Shown here: positions 53,054 through 64,000 of the stretch, piece by piece
Numbering within the stretch: position 1 is the stretch's first letter
Layout: the number at the start of each line of letters is the position of its first letter
NCBI GenBank assembly: GCA_036971475.1
Contig: JBAIZL010000425.1
Coordinates: 3,991,001 to 4,055,000 of the forward strand
DNA: 64,000 nt
Reading direction: 5' to 3'
From: Prosapia bicincta
Taxonomy: Eukaryota; Arthropoda; Insecta; Hemiptera; Cercopidae
Position numbers and translations under genes: made by a program
The notes under the pieces: generated by a model
Databases searched by the model: none
Told to the model about the DNA's origin: nothing
Seen by the model: the letters and a program-made list of their open reading frames with translations, nothing else

Positions 53054-53282
53054 TTAATCACTTAAACAATAGTTTATGACTATCCAAACTTTAAATTTTG
53101 TAAATTTTTTAAAACTTACTGAGACAGAACGTTTCCAATCGCTATGTGGCGATCTTTATCAGTGTCTTCTGCTTGGAGATGTCGTATTATGTAATATTTA
53201 CATAATATTTACATATTTACGAATTTGTAATTTAATTACAAAATTTAAAGTTCGGATAGTCATTGCTTAAGTGATTAATAAG
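53054..53282. repeat. Foldback element with inner hammerhead-like motif
   Basis: ATTAATCACTTAA ... TGACTATCC ... AACTTTAAATTTTGTAA (53054-53103) is inverted at 53225-53282. Between the arms the minus strand has CTGATAA, a stem ATCGC/GCGAT with loop CACATA, then GGAAACG (53130-53162), a hammerhead-like layout with a mutated core. Confidence 0.6.
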
Positions 53283-55960
53283 ATTTACCGAACGTAATGG
53301 ACTACAAAATTCAAGAACGTATTGATATGTTACACTTTCATTGACATCATATTGATATTCTGCAGTTCTATTTTCATTTATTGATATTCTGTATTAATAG
53401 TTACATTCAGAGTTCACAATGGAATACTTCTTCTGAAATGGTCGCTCTCAGTAATCAAAAGTAAGTGCTACTACAGGCACTTAGGTGTTTTAGGTGCCTT
53501 AAGTGAAGATGAAATCAAACAATAGCAATTAAAAAAATTAACATATGTGGTTCGTTTCACTTGTTATCCGATATTCTGTCTTTCCAGAATCTTGTTTCAC
53601 AAATTTATGTCAATCAAGTGACATTGTCATTAAAAACTGTAGAAATAATTATGTATGACATTACCAGCAGAGTTTTCTCTATCGTATAAGATCTTAGTCT
53701 CACTCTAATAAAACGGAATAAATTCGTTGGAATATTAGCAAGACGAAATTCTGTTTCTAAAATAAACCCTGACCGAATTTCACTTACACGAGCTTAAAAG
53801 TTTTTATAACAGTCGACTTCATTTAAATATATTTCCGTAAGACCAATACGGATTAGTTGCTTTAGACTGTAGCACAGTGGGAGTGTTTGCCCTAACAGTT
53901 AGCCACAAGCTACATTAATTCTTCCTCACTTAAAGCCTGCATACCTAAACTGATTGAGTCTGTTCTACTGCATGGCGTGGCTGCTTTCAAGGGTCTTGAA
54001 ACAGTTCAATCGCTCATTACACTTACCTTCATCGCTGCAAAGCCCTCCAATCTATCGATTGATGTGGTCACAGCGCATTGGAATGGAATGGGACAGTCAC
54101 AACGCATTTAAAAACTAGTTTAAACCAATTCGGTTTAAGTAATCAGTTATTATGTGGATGTTCTGTGGAGATATGGTTGATAGTAAAATACTGAAATACG
54201 AAGCGATTGTGTGCATTAATAAACAGGCATTCTTATAAAATAAAATAGGTTATATCACTTTAGTGATCTACAATACAGCACCCAGGCCCAGGGAAATTGA
54301 ATAGAAGCAAACAATTCAATACAACTAAACAACCGTTGACAAGTTAACAGTTTTTATTTCAGGTACAATAACTATAAAAAGTATTATGAAATTAATACTT
54401 GAAAGTCCATCACAAAATTATTCAATTTCGTTCTTAGTTGAAAGAAAACACGAAATATTTCATTACATAAATATTTCATATATTTACATCAAATGTCAGA
54501 ATTTTTGTGATAGAAAATACTCTATACATACAATTTTCCTATAATGCCTTAAGGGTTTATTGAATGTGTTAAAATGTATGTTCGTCTAAATTTTTCCTCC
54601 ACCAATATTTACATTATAATAGAGTGAAAAATGGTTACATTAAAAAGTGGGCCAACAAGAGTGGAATAATGTGATCTAATTCGTACAAGCAAATATCAGT
54701 TTATCAGAAAACAATGAAAAAAGTTCAACAGGATTCCCAAATGAACCCATTCCTGCGGCAGCCATTTTGTGATAGAAGAGAGTTCGTTTTATTGAGTCCA
54801 CAGTAAGTAAAGATTTCTGTAACGTCAGATGTTGAACGGTTTTTACTCAGAATTAAAACTTTTATAGTGTAGAGCGATGGAATTTTGCTTTTTTAAAAAT
54901 CGCAATTTAATGTATAGAATAATTAATATTGTATAATTATTATTATAATAATATTATTGTATTTAGTTACCGTTTATATAATAAATAATTTTTCATAAAA
55001 TTATATATGATTTATACAGAATTTGTAATTAATTTCTAATTTCAAAGCAGGCAACAAGTAACAGTGGCTAAGACTATATCCAAGTATTGACCAAGGACTT
55101 GACTAACATGGTAATCTGTGTACACTGGGTTGCATTTACACGTCTGCTATTTAAATGAAGGCGCAACAATGTCTGCAATACTCACCTAACAGGCAAACTA
55201 CTCCCATACAACTACAAACATAACATTACCGATAATGTAGGTCTTTAAAGGACTCATTTGGTTTTTCCTTATAGAGTAAAACAAAATATCTAAATAAATA
55301 AAACCTATCCATTCTGGAACATCCAGACATTTCATGGAAACACCAACCGGATGTCTCCAGTTGATTACACATTATCATAAGATTAGACTACATATTGTGT
55401 GTTATTTACAGGACGTCAATGCCATCTTTAAAACAAAATTTCGTTACCTCGTACATTTTAAAAGCACATTCAAACTGATGGTAAATATTGTTCAGAGTGA
55501 AATATATGTATAATTAATGTAAGATTAACAATACCCTCGACAACAGATTAAATCTTTGAAACATTACGACTGTTGAATGGCACATAACCTTTATTTCACC
55601 AAATAAACTTAAACTCTGTCAAATATACGATCTAAACACTGTGATTTTCAGCGTCGTATAACATTAAAAAAATACTGCCTAAAAATAACTATTGTCCTGC
55701 AAAGGCGCACATTTTCTAACTTAATCCTGTAAGAGATAAATCTTCGCGTGCAACCACACTATCTTACACTACATTACGTACTACCTATTATGAAATATAG
55801 TTACATAGTATCTGTTTAACACAAGTTTGGTTATGACAAACACAAGCGTAAACTTTCTGAACATAAAATGTTATTTTAATCTATAATAAAATAAGTTTTT
55901 ATTCATCCAACCAAGTTGAAACATTTTGTTTAGCCCTGTATTGGATGGATAATGACGTTA
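53283..55960. other. AT-rich non-coding flank
   Basis: No gene or known element seen. Confidence 0.45.
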
Positions 55961-55964
55961 TTAC

Positions 55965-56520
55965 TGTTTTTTTATATATTAATTCAATAATTAAGTTATA
56001 GAAATTTGGCGTGTTTAGGTGGTATTCAAACTATCTTCATGTTCCAAGTCTAGCACTTTAGCACTGAGCCAACTTTCCCACAGCTACAAATATTTTTTTT
56101 CAAAGAAGTATATGGATTTTTGTTTGCGACAGTCAGGTTGATGTCGAAACTTCCATTGCATAACCTCAAATGTTTGTCATGATAACCACACCATGTCTAG
56201 GGTTTAAAATTAATGAAAAGAATAAACTAAACAAACAAACTGGATTAAACATTGAACCTTGCTTCCCAAACGGACAATGTGAAATGAAAGCGAAAGGAAA
56301 ATACAACACAATGCAAGTCACAAAAAAAGAAAGCGTATAAATACCAACAAACAAAAATAATAGCTCAACACCATAAATGAAAGGAAAATGGAATATATTA
56401 AGGAAAATTATCTTTTTATTTTGCCACTTAATATTGTTATTCTGATATATGTATATAGGCCTAGATATTTATATTATATGTAACTATAAAATAAAAAAAT
56501 CTAAAATACAATTTTCGCTT
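55965..56520 (-). repeat. Dispersed repeat with tRNA-like end, copy C
   Basis: The longest copy. The minus strand has the tRNA-like GTTGGCTCAGTGC end (56055-56075) and the TTTTATTTTATAGTTACAT tail region (56480-56500). Shares body sequence with copies A and B (AAAGAAAGCG and GCCACTTAATATTGTTATTC). Confidence 0.6.
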
Positions 56521-57293
56521 TCTTAACTTCAGTAAGAATTGATTAAAAATTTTGTTGTTATAATACTTGGTTATAAGTAAATCTATCCTACCTGGAGACT
56601 TTGTAGGTATATTATAGATAACGAGTCAAGTAATATAGTATTCTTCTGAATGTTTTGTTTCTGTTGTGAAATTAGGTTATGTTTACATTTAGCAAATTTT
56701 AAACAGTATTTATGAAATACTTACTTTTCCGTTTAGAAGGAATGTTTGAGTAACATAATGCAAATAGGTAAAACCGATTTGGAAAGCTATTTAGTCAAGT
56801 ATTACCATCATTCTTTTCCAAGCAATCTGATGTATTGACACAATTATTCCTTATAGTGTTTTCTTTAAAGTCCTCAGTATATGTAAAATGACAGTCTTCT
56901 TTATAAGCGAACAAACAATGTAGTTTACGTTTTTTATTATTTAAACACAACAAATGTTGCTTAAATTCTTTTTAACTTTGAGGACTTTTGTAATAAGCAT
57001 TGTAGAATATTTTACCGTTTTCCCATTATTTAAGTGGTGATTATATGTGAAATTTAAGTTAACGTCAGGTTAATACTTTTATTGTATTCTAAGAAACTTC
57101 GATTATTAGGACGCCTTCTGAGATTAAATAAATTAATTTGAATATCAATATTATTGTACAGAATTGTAGTTATTTTTGTTGTCTCGGATTTTTTATTTTT
57201 TAAATAAATTCACTACATTTTTGTAAATTATTTTCAAACATGTGAATGTATATGTGTTGTTTAAAACATAATATAAGAAATAAAGTTTTAGCA

Positions 57294-57338
57294 CCTGAAG
57301 AGGAATCTAGGTTGAAATCGAAACGTAGAAAAAAGCTA
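57294..57338 (+). ncRNA. Hammerhead-like motif beside (TA)n
   Basis: CCTGAAGAGG, then ATCGAAACGTAG and a possible stem III GTAG/CTAC around AAAAAAG. Stem II pairs poorly. Same family as 3080-3115. It directly precedes a (TA)n tract, as at 49013 and 19710. Confidence 0.3.
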
Positions 57339-57344
57339 CTGTAG

Positions 57345-57345
<1 letters not shown>

Positions 57346-57398
<53 letters not shown>
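57346..57398. repeat. (TA)n microsatellite
   Basis: About 26 TA units. Confidence 0.95.
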
Positions 57399-57401
<3 letters not shown>

Positions 57402-58389
57402 CACAAATTGAAAAAATATAAAAGATAACACAGTTATTAAATAATATTATAAAAATATACTATAATAATAATAATAATAAATAATAATATAATTAACAAC
57501 ATTTAAAAAACTATTTTTGCTTATTTACATTTGGCCTAATTTATTTTGTAACTGTGAACAAAGATTAGGTCAACCCCGAATTTCCTTCTCATTTACATAT
57601 TATGAAGGTGTGACTAAACACAGTTAATACAATATCTTAAAACGGAACTAATATATAAACTTTGAATTAAATTAAAAATAACTGTACCTTATTCACACAA
57701 AACGTAATAAACTTGAAATTTCTTTATCAAAAAAATTCCAAAATGTTTTATATTAAATACCAACATGGATAACTTCAATATAGCTTACAAAGTACTAATT
57801 TGAATAGATTTGTTTACTATTAAAAAAAAGAATTTCCTAAACTACACTAACCTATTGCTGAAGTCTTCATGTTATTCTATCTTTTCACAGGGTACGTGGT
57901 GAACTTGGGTTTGGAAAATATTTTTAGACAAGCAATCGGTAACAGGATACTTGTAGCTATATTATAAAACAGTGGGTAGTAATATATGCGTAGTAATACA
58001 GTAAATTAAAGAGCTCGGTTCATTAAGTTGTTTCGTGTGTATGTTTGGAAAGTGAAGTACTTGAACGTAGGGCAGATAAAAAAACATAGGCGCCGACCAA
58101 GTCTTTGTTTAAAATTACCATTTGTTTAACGTTAAATATCTCAAACTTTAAATTCAATTTAGTTTTAGAAGACTTTACTAGCATCTTTGTTGTTGTTGGG
58201 ATAAGCAATTGCCCTGACGAGTTCTATTTATATGAAAGAAACTAACTTTATTTCTTTCTTCCATTTATTACAACAAAAGTTTATATTTTTTAATTTATGA
58301 AAGTTTTGTGCGTTTTCTTAAGATTTCTCAATCCACTGCAATGCTTACCCGAGCTTTAATTATTGTAATAGCGAAATACATTATAAGTA

Positions 58390-58624
58390 GCAGAGATCTT
58401 TGAAATCTACGTGCTGTGCACGAGCCGTGTAGATTGAGGCTGTTAGAGATATGTTTTGACGACGTGCTGTATACTGAGAGTGATAGATATATTTTGTCTA
58501 CGTAGCTGTAAATTGGTGTTGGAAAATTTGGAGACATGCTGTAGATTGAGACTGACAGATGTTTTTTGGCAACATGTAGATTGAGGCAGTTAGATCATTT
58601 CTGGCGACGTGCCTTAGATTCAGA

Positions 58625-58693
<69 letters not shown>

Positions 58694-58858
58694 AAAAGTT
58701 TCTTTTTTGGCGCCGTGTTGCAGATTTAGGTTGTTAGATAATTGTTGGCGACGTGCTGTAGTTTAAGACTGATAGTTGTTTTTTGACGACATGTTGTTGA
58801 TTTAAGCTGATAGAAATTGTTTTGGTGACGTGCTGTAGATTGAGACTGTTAGATATTC
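58390..58858. repeat. About 45-bp minisatellite interrupted by (TA)n
   Basis: Nine or ten diverged units based on GACGTGCTGTAGATTGAG, ACTGATAGAT and GTTTTTTGGC. One unit has expanded into (TA)n (58625-58690). Confidence 0.8.
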
Positions 58859-60885
58859 TCAGTTTATACTGAAATTCTTTACACATAAATAGTCTAGTAC
58901 TGCAATTACCTGAAAAACGACTTTAAAAACAATTGTTTTAACAATGATGTTACGTATGATTAGTTATGTTATGACTATAATTAATGTACGCTTCAAAAAC
59001 TATCCATGTTTTGCAACCTTTACAATCACGTTTCACTTGTTTGTAATGTATAATCAAATATATGTAGAAACAAAGCACAATTTTAGCTAACGAAGTCTTT
59101 GTTAACTAAATTTTTATGCTAACTACCGTTTTACAACGTTACAATTAATAATTGTATTCGATTCAGTAGCTCGTCAAACAATATACTGTATTTCAACCTT
59201 TTGAAACAATATAAAATTATTAAAAAATAAATGGAAATATTACATGGAAAACTGTTCTCTCGCTTTTATCCATTTTTTCCACAGCCTCTTACTACTTATA
59301 AAGTAACGTGCAGTGTATTTTGAAGGCAATGAAGTTTTATTAGAATTTTCCGAATTCGCAATTTGTATTCCAGCCTCCTTCAAAGTTCCAATACTGTATT
59401 TTCGTTTCCTGTAATTTCATAAATGCTTCGAACGGAAATAAAACGACGTAATGGTTTTTAAAGGAAAACTTGAATGTCGAGTCACACAGTCCGACGAAGT
59501 CAGAACTAATTTCTCTTGCATTTATATTACTTAATCTAATAATGAAAAAGAACAAGATTATAGAGACTGCACACTTTCTTAAGTATTCAAACGGGATATA
59601 ATCAATTCTAGACTACGATAAAATACTGTATAAAATTATATACCATTTAGAAATACATTTCCGTTTCCTAAATATAACAAAACTTATTCCACAGAAACCG
59701 TTATCGTTTGTTTCAACTTCTTGCGTGAATGTTCAAGAAGATAATACAACAATAAATATCAGTAAATAATTTAGAGATATGAAACGTTTTTAAAGTTTGC
59801 ATTTGTATACAAATATTCCGATATTAAATACATAATGAACATTTTTAACAATGATCGTATAAAATGTTCACTGTAATTGACCATAAAATATTTTAGTACC
59901 ATGAAATAAATTCTATAGAATTAATATAATAAACCTATAGAATGAAATAAACCTATAACCTATAGAATTAATAGGTTATAATTATTAAAAACATTACAAA
60001 TTATAAGAAATAATTCAAATAAAATCGTTTTGTTTAAATTATTTTAAATTTTAAACGTTATCTTTAAAACGAATAATTATAAATGTCTCAGTTAAAAATG
60101 TAAAATTCATTTTACTCAGATCAAATATTGAGGCCTGTCAACGGGTGTTACATACATAAAGGCAAAACGATGCGATGTGTAAATAAAAAAAAGCAGGAAT
60201 CAATACTCAAGAATATATGGGTCGCTCATAATTCACTCTTTTATCCCTCAAGCGAAAATATTTCCCTAAGCCCATTGTTCACTTTGCCTTACAGCGTACA
60301 CGGCTATAACATGCCCATGGGAGACAATGGTTACAACAATGTAAGGTGTTTATATCTACAGATATATAATGATAATTTATTATTTATCAAATTACCTCAT
60401 CATTAATTTATTTCCACTGACTTGGATTATCCCGGGATCTCCGACTATTTTCAATTAGTTTTTCTTGTTTGTAATCTTATATTTATTTTGTATACATTTT
60501 AATCTTGTATACATTATTCTAAATTAACATAGATTCTTTACTCATTTACTCTTAAAGTACTTTTACATATACTCTTGTCTATACGAATGAATTTCTTTTT
60601 ATTCTTATAATATATTACTCTCAGTCAAAAGAATATGTATTTCAGAATAATGAGTTTATATGGATCCTGGCGGATACGCAAAATCTATACTAATGATAAA
60701 TACTTCATGAAACGGTTGTATCTTATATTGTCATTAACTAAATAAGAGGCTATAGCGCTAGATGCTTTAAGTGGTGAAGTCGTACAGAGATAATAATTAT
60801 TTGATAAGTTTAATTTACAATTATAATTTCCATATTTACTTGAGTTTTCTCTAAAAACACCTGTAACACTTGCATGTAGCACTAA
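58859..60885. other. AT-rich non-coding flank
   Basis: No gene supported. The frame at 60128-60406 has no recognisable content. Confidence 0.45.
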
Positions 60886-60889
60886 AGTG

Positions 60890-61235
60890 TTTGACTATTG
60901 AAGACAGGCGATTATTATTCGGGAGATGTGTCCCATTGTCAACCCAGACCATAACTGACCTCTTGCTTGTTTTAGGTTTGAATGGGGGTGGGTTAGGTTA
61001 GAGATTGGTCATTTTTTTAAAGGTATTGGGGTTTATAATGTCGTAAAGTGTTTGTGAGTTATACAGTTATTGGGTGATATGTATATGTGTAGGGTGTACT
61101 TTGAAGTTTTTTTTGCATACTGTTCGATTGTGTGGCGATGGTTATTTTTGTTTTGTTTGTGTAGAGTTTGTAAGTTTGATGTTATGTTGTGTATCAATAA
61201 CCCAACCCCAAATACAAAACACCACAAACCCATAA
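60890..61235 (-). pseudogene. PLE 3' fragment (minus strand)
   Basis: The minus strand codes for NITSNLQTLHKQNKNNHRH near 61150-61190, the C-terminal part of a PLE endonuclease. It continues into a 3' region that matches the + fragment next door (CACCCAATAACT, GACATTATAA, GTTGACAATGG). Confidence 0.7.
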
Positions 61236-61810
61236 ATTAGCTTATTTTACCGTACAGATCAACCAACAGATTTCGTAAATATAACTACATAATCGCCTAC
61301 TCTACACACAACTCCATTAATAAACAACGTAAACCTAACATCATAAATAAACACATTTCCGTCTCCACCAGTTTTTACAAACTAATTCGCAGTTCGTGCC
61401 CCAGTTTTCTTACACAGGCCAAACAGGAGGGTCATTTTACACACGAAACTAAGAACACATTTAAACAATCACAAACAAGAACACCCAATCAGACTTTGCT
61501 GAAAATCTCATATCCTCAAAACATAACTACAGAAACATAACATCAAACCTACAAATTCTTTACAAACAAAACAAAAATAACCAACGGTACATAACCGAAC
61601 AGTATAAAACAAATAAACACTTCAAATTACACTCAGCACACATACTAAACACTCAATTACATTATAACTCACATTAAATTTTCGACATTATAACCACCAA
61701 TATTCTTTAAAAATACATCTATATCCCTACCCTTATAACACACCCCCACCTTAACCCAAAGGTCAATTTCAGTTGACAATGGAAAACATTTCCCGCACCT
61801 GCCGTCTTCA
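61236..61810 (+). pseudogene. PLE GIY-YIG fragment (plus strand)
   Basis: From about 61400 the + strand reads YTGQTGGSFYTRN, stop, EHI, stop, then SDFAENLISSKHNYRN and ITSNLQILYKQNKNNQRYIT. This is a GIY-YIG endonuclease broken by at least two stops. With 60890-61235 it forms a head-to-head inverted pair. Confidence 0.8.
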
Positions 61811-61830
61811 ATAATAAAAAAATGAATACT

Positions 61831-62143
61831 GTGGACCATGTAACCGCGTATTTGGCCTTGAGAGATGGAACGTAGAGGATCAGTATAAATACTTCCCTAA
61901 AAAAAAGATAAGGACTTTCAAAACACTGACTTGATGAGATGGTCGGTACACAATAAATTCGATGATAAATAAGCTTGTTATGAAATAGCACAATCTTAAA
62001 ATAAGTGTAGACAAATCGGATCTACATGCTACTGATGTATAGAACATTCTGAATTTGTAATATGTTTTCAGAAGTGGTAGTAGGCTACACGAGAAATCTC
62101 GTGGTATCTCTTAAGGCCAAGTGCACGGTTAAGTGGTCCGCAC
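61831..62143 (+). mobile_element. MITE copy B (about 313 bp)
   Basis: Inverted relative of 51003-51309. Ends GTGGACCATGTAACCGCG and, inverted, GTGCGGACCACTTAACCGTG. TA dinucleotides flank both ends. Confidence 0.75.
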
Positions 62144-63642
62144 TATACTACTATAGGCCACTTTAATGTAATAATAAATGTTCAAGTGTTTTTCAGTAAA
62201 TTTTATAGTTTTTTATTGAGGTTCAGAAAGTAAACATTTGTAGTAAACAAAAATATGTTCAAAAAAGGTGACGCTCGTAAACATTTAAACGCCTAAAAAC
62301 TACCCCATTTTCTATATAATTTCTTTACTTTCAACAATGTAACGGAAATAAAAGTTTTTTAGCTTTTACTCCATTTCTTTTAAATTATAACTTGCAAATC
62401 CGAAACTAACATCTTTCAAAAACAACACTAGTCGAAAAACTAGATAAATAATTGAGCATATGTTAGATTATTATTACGTTTTTCTTTATTCTGAAAAATT
62501 TTCAAGCCAATACCTCTTGACTTTAAGCCTTCTTGATATTTTTAAGGCTTTTTGACAATTACATATAAAATATAATAGTAAAAAAACAATGAAATTATTT
62601 AGGTCAACGGCTAACCTCAGTAGTAAACGATGAGCATTTCATACTTTATCATTTCCGTCTCAGTTGTAAATATCTCAATTTAGAGTTACATAGGCGCAAA
62701 CTTGTGATCTTAATTTCTGAAATGTGGTTTCGGTTTATTTCAATCGCGTTTCCTTGTTTGCTTTTAATTATTCTTGAATGACAAAAATTGGGATGATAGA
62801 AACCAAGTTGGTGAAATTTTTTATATAAATCATAAAATATTTGAGTAATTGTTACACTAATGGTGTTTGTAAAATATTAGCAGCAACTAGCAGAGTAAAT
62901 ATTTTAACCTTACTCATTGACTCTTTGCAGATCGCCCAGATGCCTAAATTCGAAATTTTATCAATAGCGTCGTCCCTCACTGCTTACACTTTCTATAAAG
63001 TGCTTAGTGGTGCGTGACAGCGCGACCCAACCACTTCAAGCTCGTTATTTCATTACCATCGGCCGACCCGGCGATGCATAAATACCAATAATGTCTTTGT
63101 TTACTGTTCTTCTCTAATTGTCATTCTCTTCGACGGAACTAAATACCTCCCTCCTTTTAGTTTCTCTTTCCTCACAGAGATGTTTTCAGCCTCATAAAAT
63201 ATTACTTATTAAACCATTGTTTTATACTTTTATATTTATTATTCAGCTACTAAAAAGCTATTTAAAAAACTACTATAGCATTAAACGATGAGAAAGTATT
63301 ATGCTAAAACCATCTATAAACATGGTTTTACTCAAAAGAAACATACATAAATTCTCAACATAAAACTAAACCACCCGTGGTGGTTTTACATTCAAATTAT
63401 ACAGATGCTGATTATTTTACATATTTAATAACAACACTTAATCAACTTCACCATTTTCCAAAGCATCGAAAGTTAGAACCATTACAATATGTCTCGTGAA
63501 TCAGAATTAAATATTCTAAATAATGGGTCCGGAAATAAAGCCTCTCGTATTTGAAGAAACCTTTGTGTTAGTCGTAGTGTTAGCTTTGATGTGGTTAGGG
63601 TATTGTTTGAAAGCAGTGTTCGTGGCATTTTCAGTGTGCATC
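62144..63642. other. AT-rich non-coding flank
   Basis: No gene seen. 62930-63010 shares a short block with 905-950 in reverse. Confidence 0.45.
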
Positions 63643-64000
63643 ATGGCTTGGCTTGGTGAGCATCGTACGTTTGTTGTAGAGGGGTTTATTAGTAACGGTG
63701 GTTTTGTGATTGCTACTCAGCGAGCGTTTCGTATTCGATTCCAACTTGCCCAACATGATCATGTTCCTGATTGGAAAACTATGCAGCTGTGGGTGTCAAA
63801 CTTTAGACAAACGGCTCAACACTAAAAAGGAAATCTACTGGCCGACATCGGACTGCAACAACGCTGGAAAATATGTCTCGTGTCAGAGCGTCCGTCCAAC
63901 AATCCCAAGCCGCATCCCCGAGTGTAAGAGGAATTCTCCAGGGTGTCAAACTTTAGACAAACGGCTCAACACTAAAATGGAAATCTACTGGCCGAGATCG
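63643..64000 (+). pseudogene. DUF4817-type transposase N-terminus, broken
   Basis: I start at ATG 63643. MAWLGEHRTFVVEGF, then VIATQRAFRIRFQL and PDWKTMQLWVSNFRQTAQH match the helix-turn-helix DNA-binding module (DUF4817) that heads many Tc/mariner-like transposases in arthropods. A TAA at 63823-63825 stops this frame; the expected continuation (KRKSTGRHRT) lies in another frame, so there is a frameshift near 63822. The block at 63791-63849 is repeated at 63941-64000. The element runs off the window. Upstream in-frame codons from 63523 are hydrophobic and probably not part of the protein. Confidence 0.75.

Larger units (their letters stand above)
56521..58380. other. AT-rich non-coding flank
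   Basis: Contains the hammerhead-like motif at 57294 and a (TA)n tract (57346-57398). No gene seen. Confidence 0.45.

Noticed and set aside
42709..64000. An ordinary host protein-coding gene in the right flank
   Set aside because: No open segment shows a known domain or supported splice pairs; all recognised coding text belongs to transposable elements.

Overview
This is AT-rich animal DNA, most likely from an arthropod. The evidence is long (TA)n and (CA)n tracts, short GT-AG introns, TCAGT-type initiators about 33 bases from TATA boxes, and many decayed Penelope-like, mariner and pogo-like elements. A large protein family known from chelicerates also appears as a pseudogene; a chelicerate host is my guess, not a demonstrated identity. 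I recognised no intact ordinary host gene, and both flanks read as transposon-rich non-coding DNA.

The centre of the window (19850-42702, 22.85 kb) is a near-complete Maverick/Polinton, of the adintovirus-like kind. It has terminal inverted repeats of about 385 bp that begin with AG and differ at only a few positions, and both ends are flanked by TATATA, as expected for the 6-bp target duplication. It carries the full core set without an internal stop: protein-primed DNA polymerase B, a retroviral-type integrase with a chromodomain, an FtsK/A32-like packaging ATPase, an adenain-like protease, a double jelly-roll major capsid protein and a minor capsid (penton-like) protein. Accessory genes are a parvovirus-type phospholipase A2 with a basic tail, a repeat-built fibre-like protein, a DUF8207-type protein, a GT14-like glycosyltransferase candidate, a secreted matrix metalloproteinase and a BIR-RING IAP. 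The morphogenesis genes run as one compact + strand cluster (28632-37970) with TAATG and ATGA overlaps. The left end carries minus-strand genes, including a seven-exon RING gene assembled here from splice sites, and the right end carries a second spliced gene.

The least expected part of the element is non-coding. Positions 37985-38390 hold an alternating array of seven short hairpins whose stems differ by compensating changes. Positions 40905-41670 hold two tandem units, each with a long hairpin (arms of about 80 and 110 bases) that share a terminal loop although the arms have diverged; a smaller hairpin in each unit also covaries. These look like candidates for element-encoded structured RNAs or hairpin-siRNA/miRNA precursors.

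Left flank (1-19849): a 50-bp minisatellite between pogo-like terminal repeats, a dispersed repeat with a tRNA-like end, a broken CYICGEYT-family copy, a dead mariner and a dead Penelope-like element (PLE) directly beside the Maverick. Right flank (42703-64000): two head-to-head PLE endonuclease fragments, a hammerhead-ribozyme-like motif downstream of one of them, two copies of a 310-bp MITE, foldback repeats, a 45-bp minisatellite, and the start of a DUF4817-type transposase relic running off the end. Several further hammerhead-like motifs (CTGANRA...GAAA) are scattered in both flanks.
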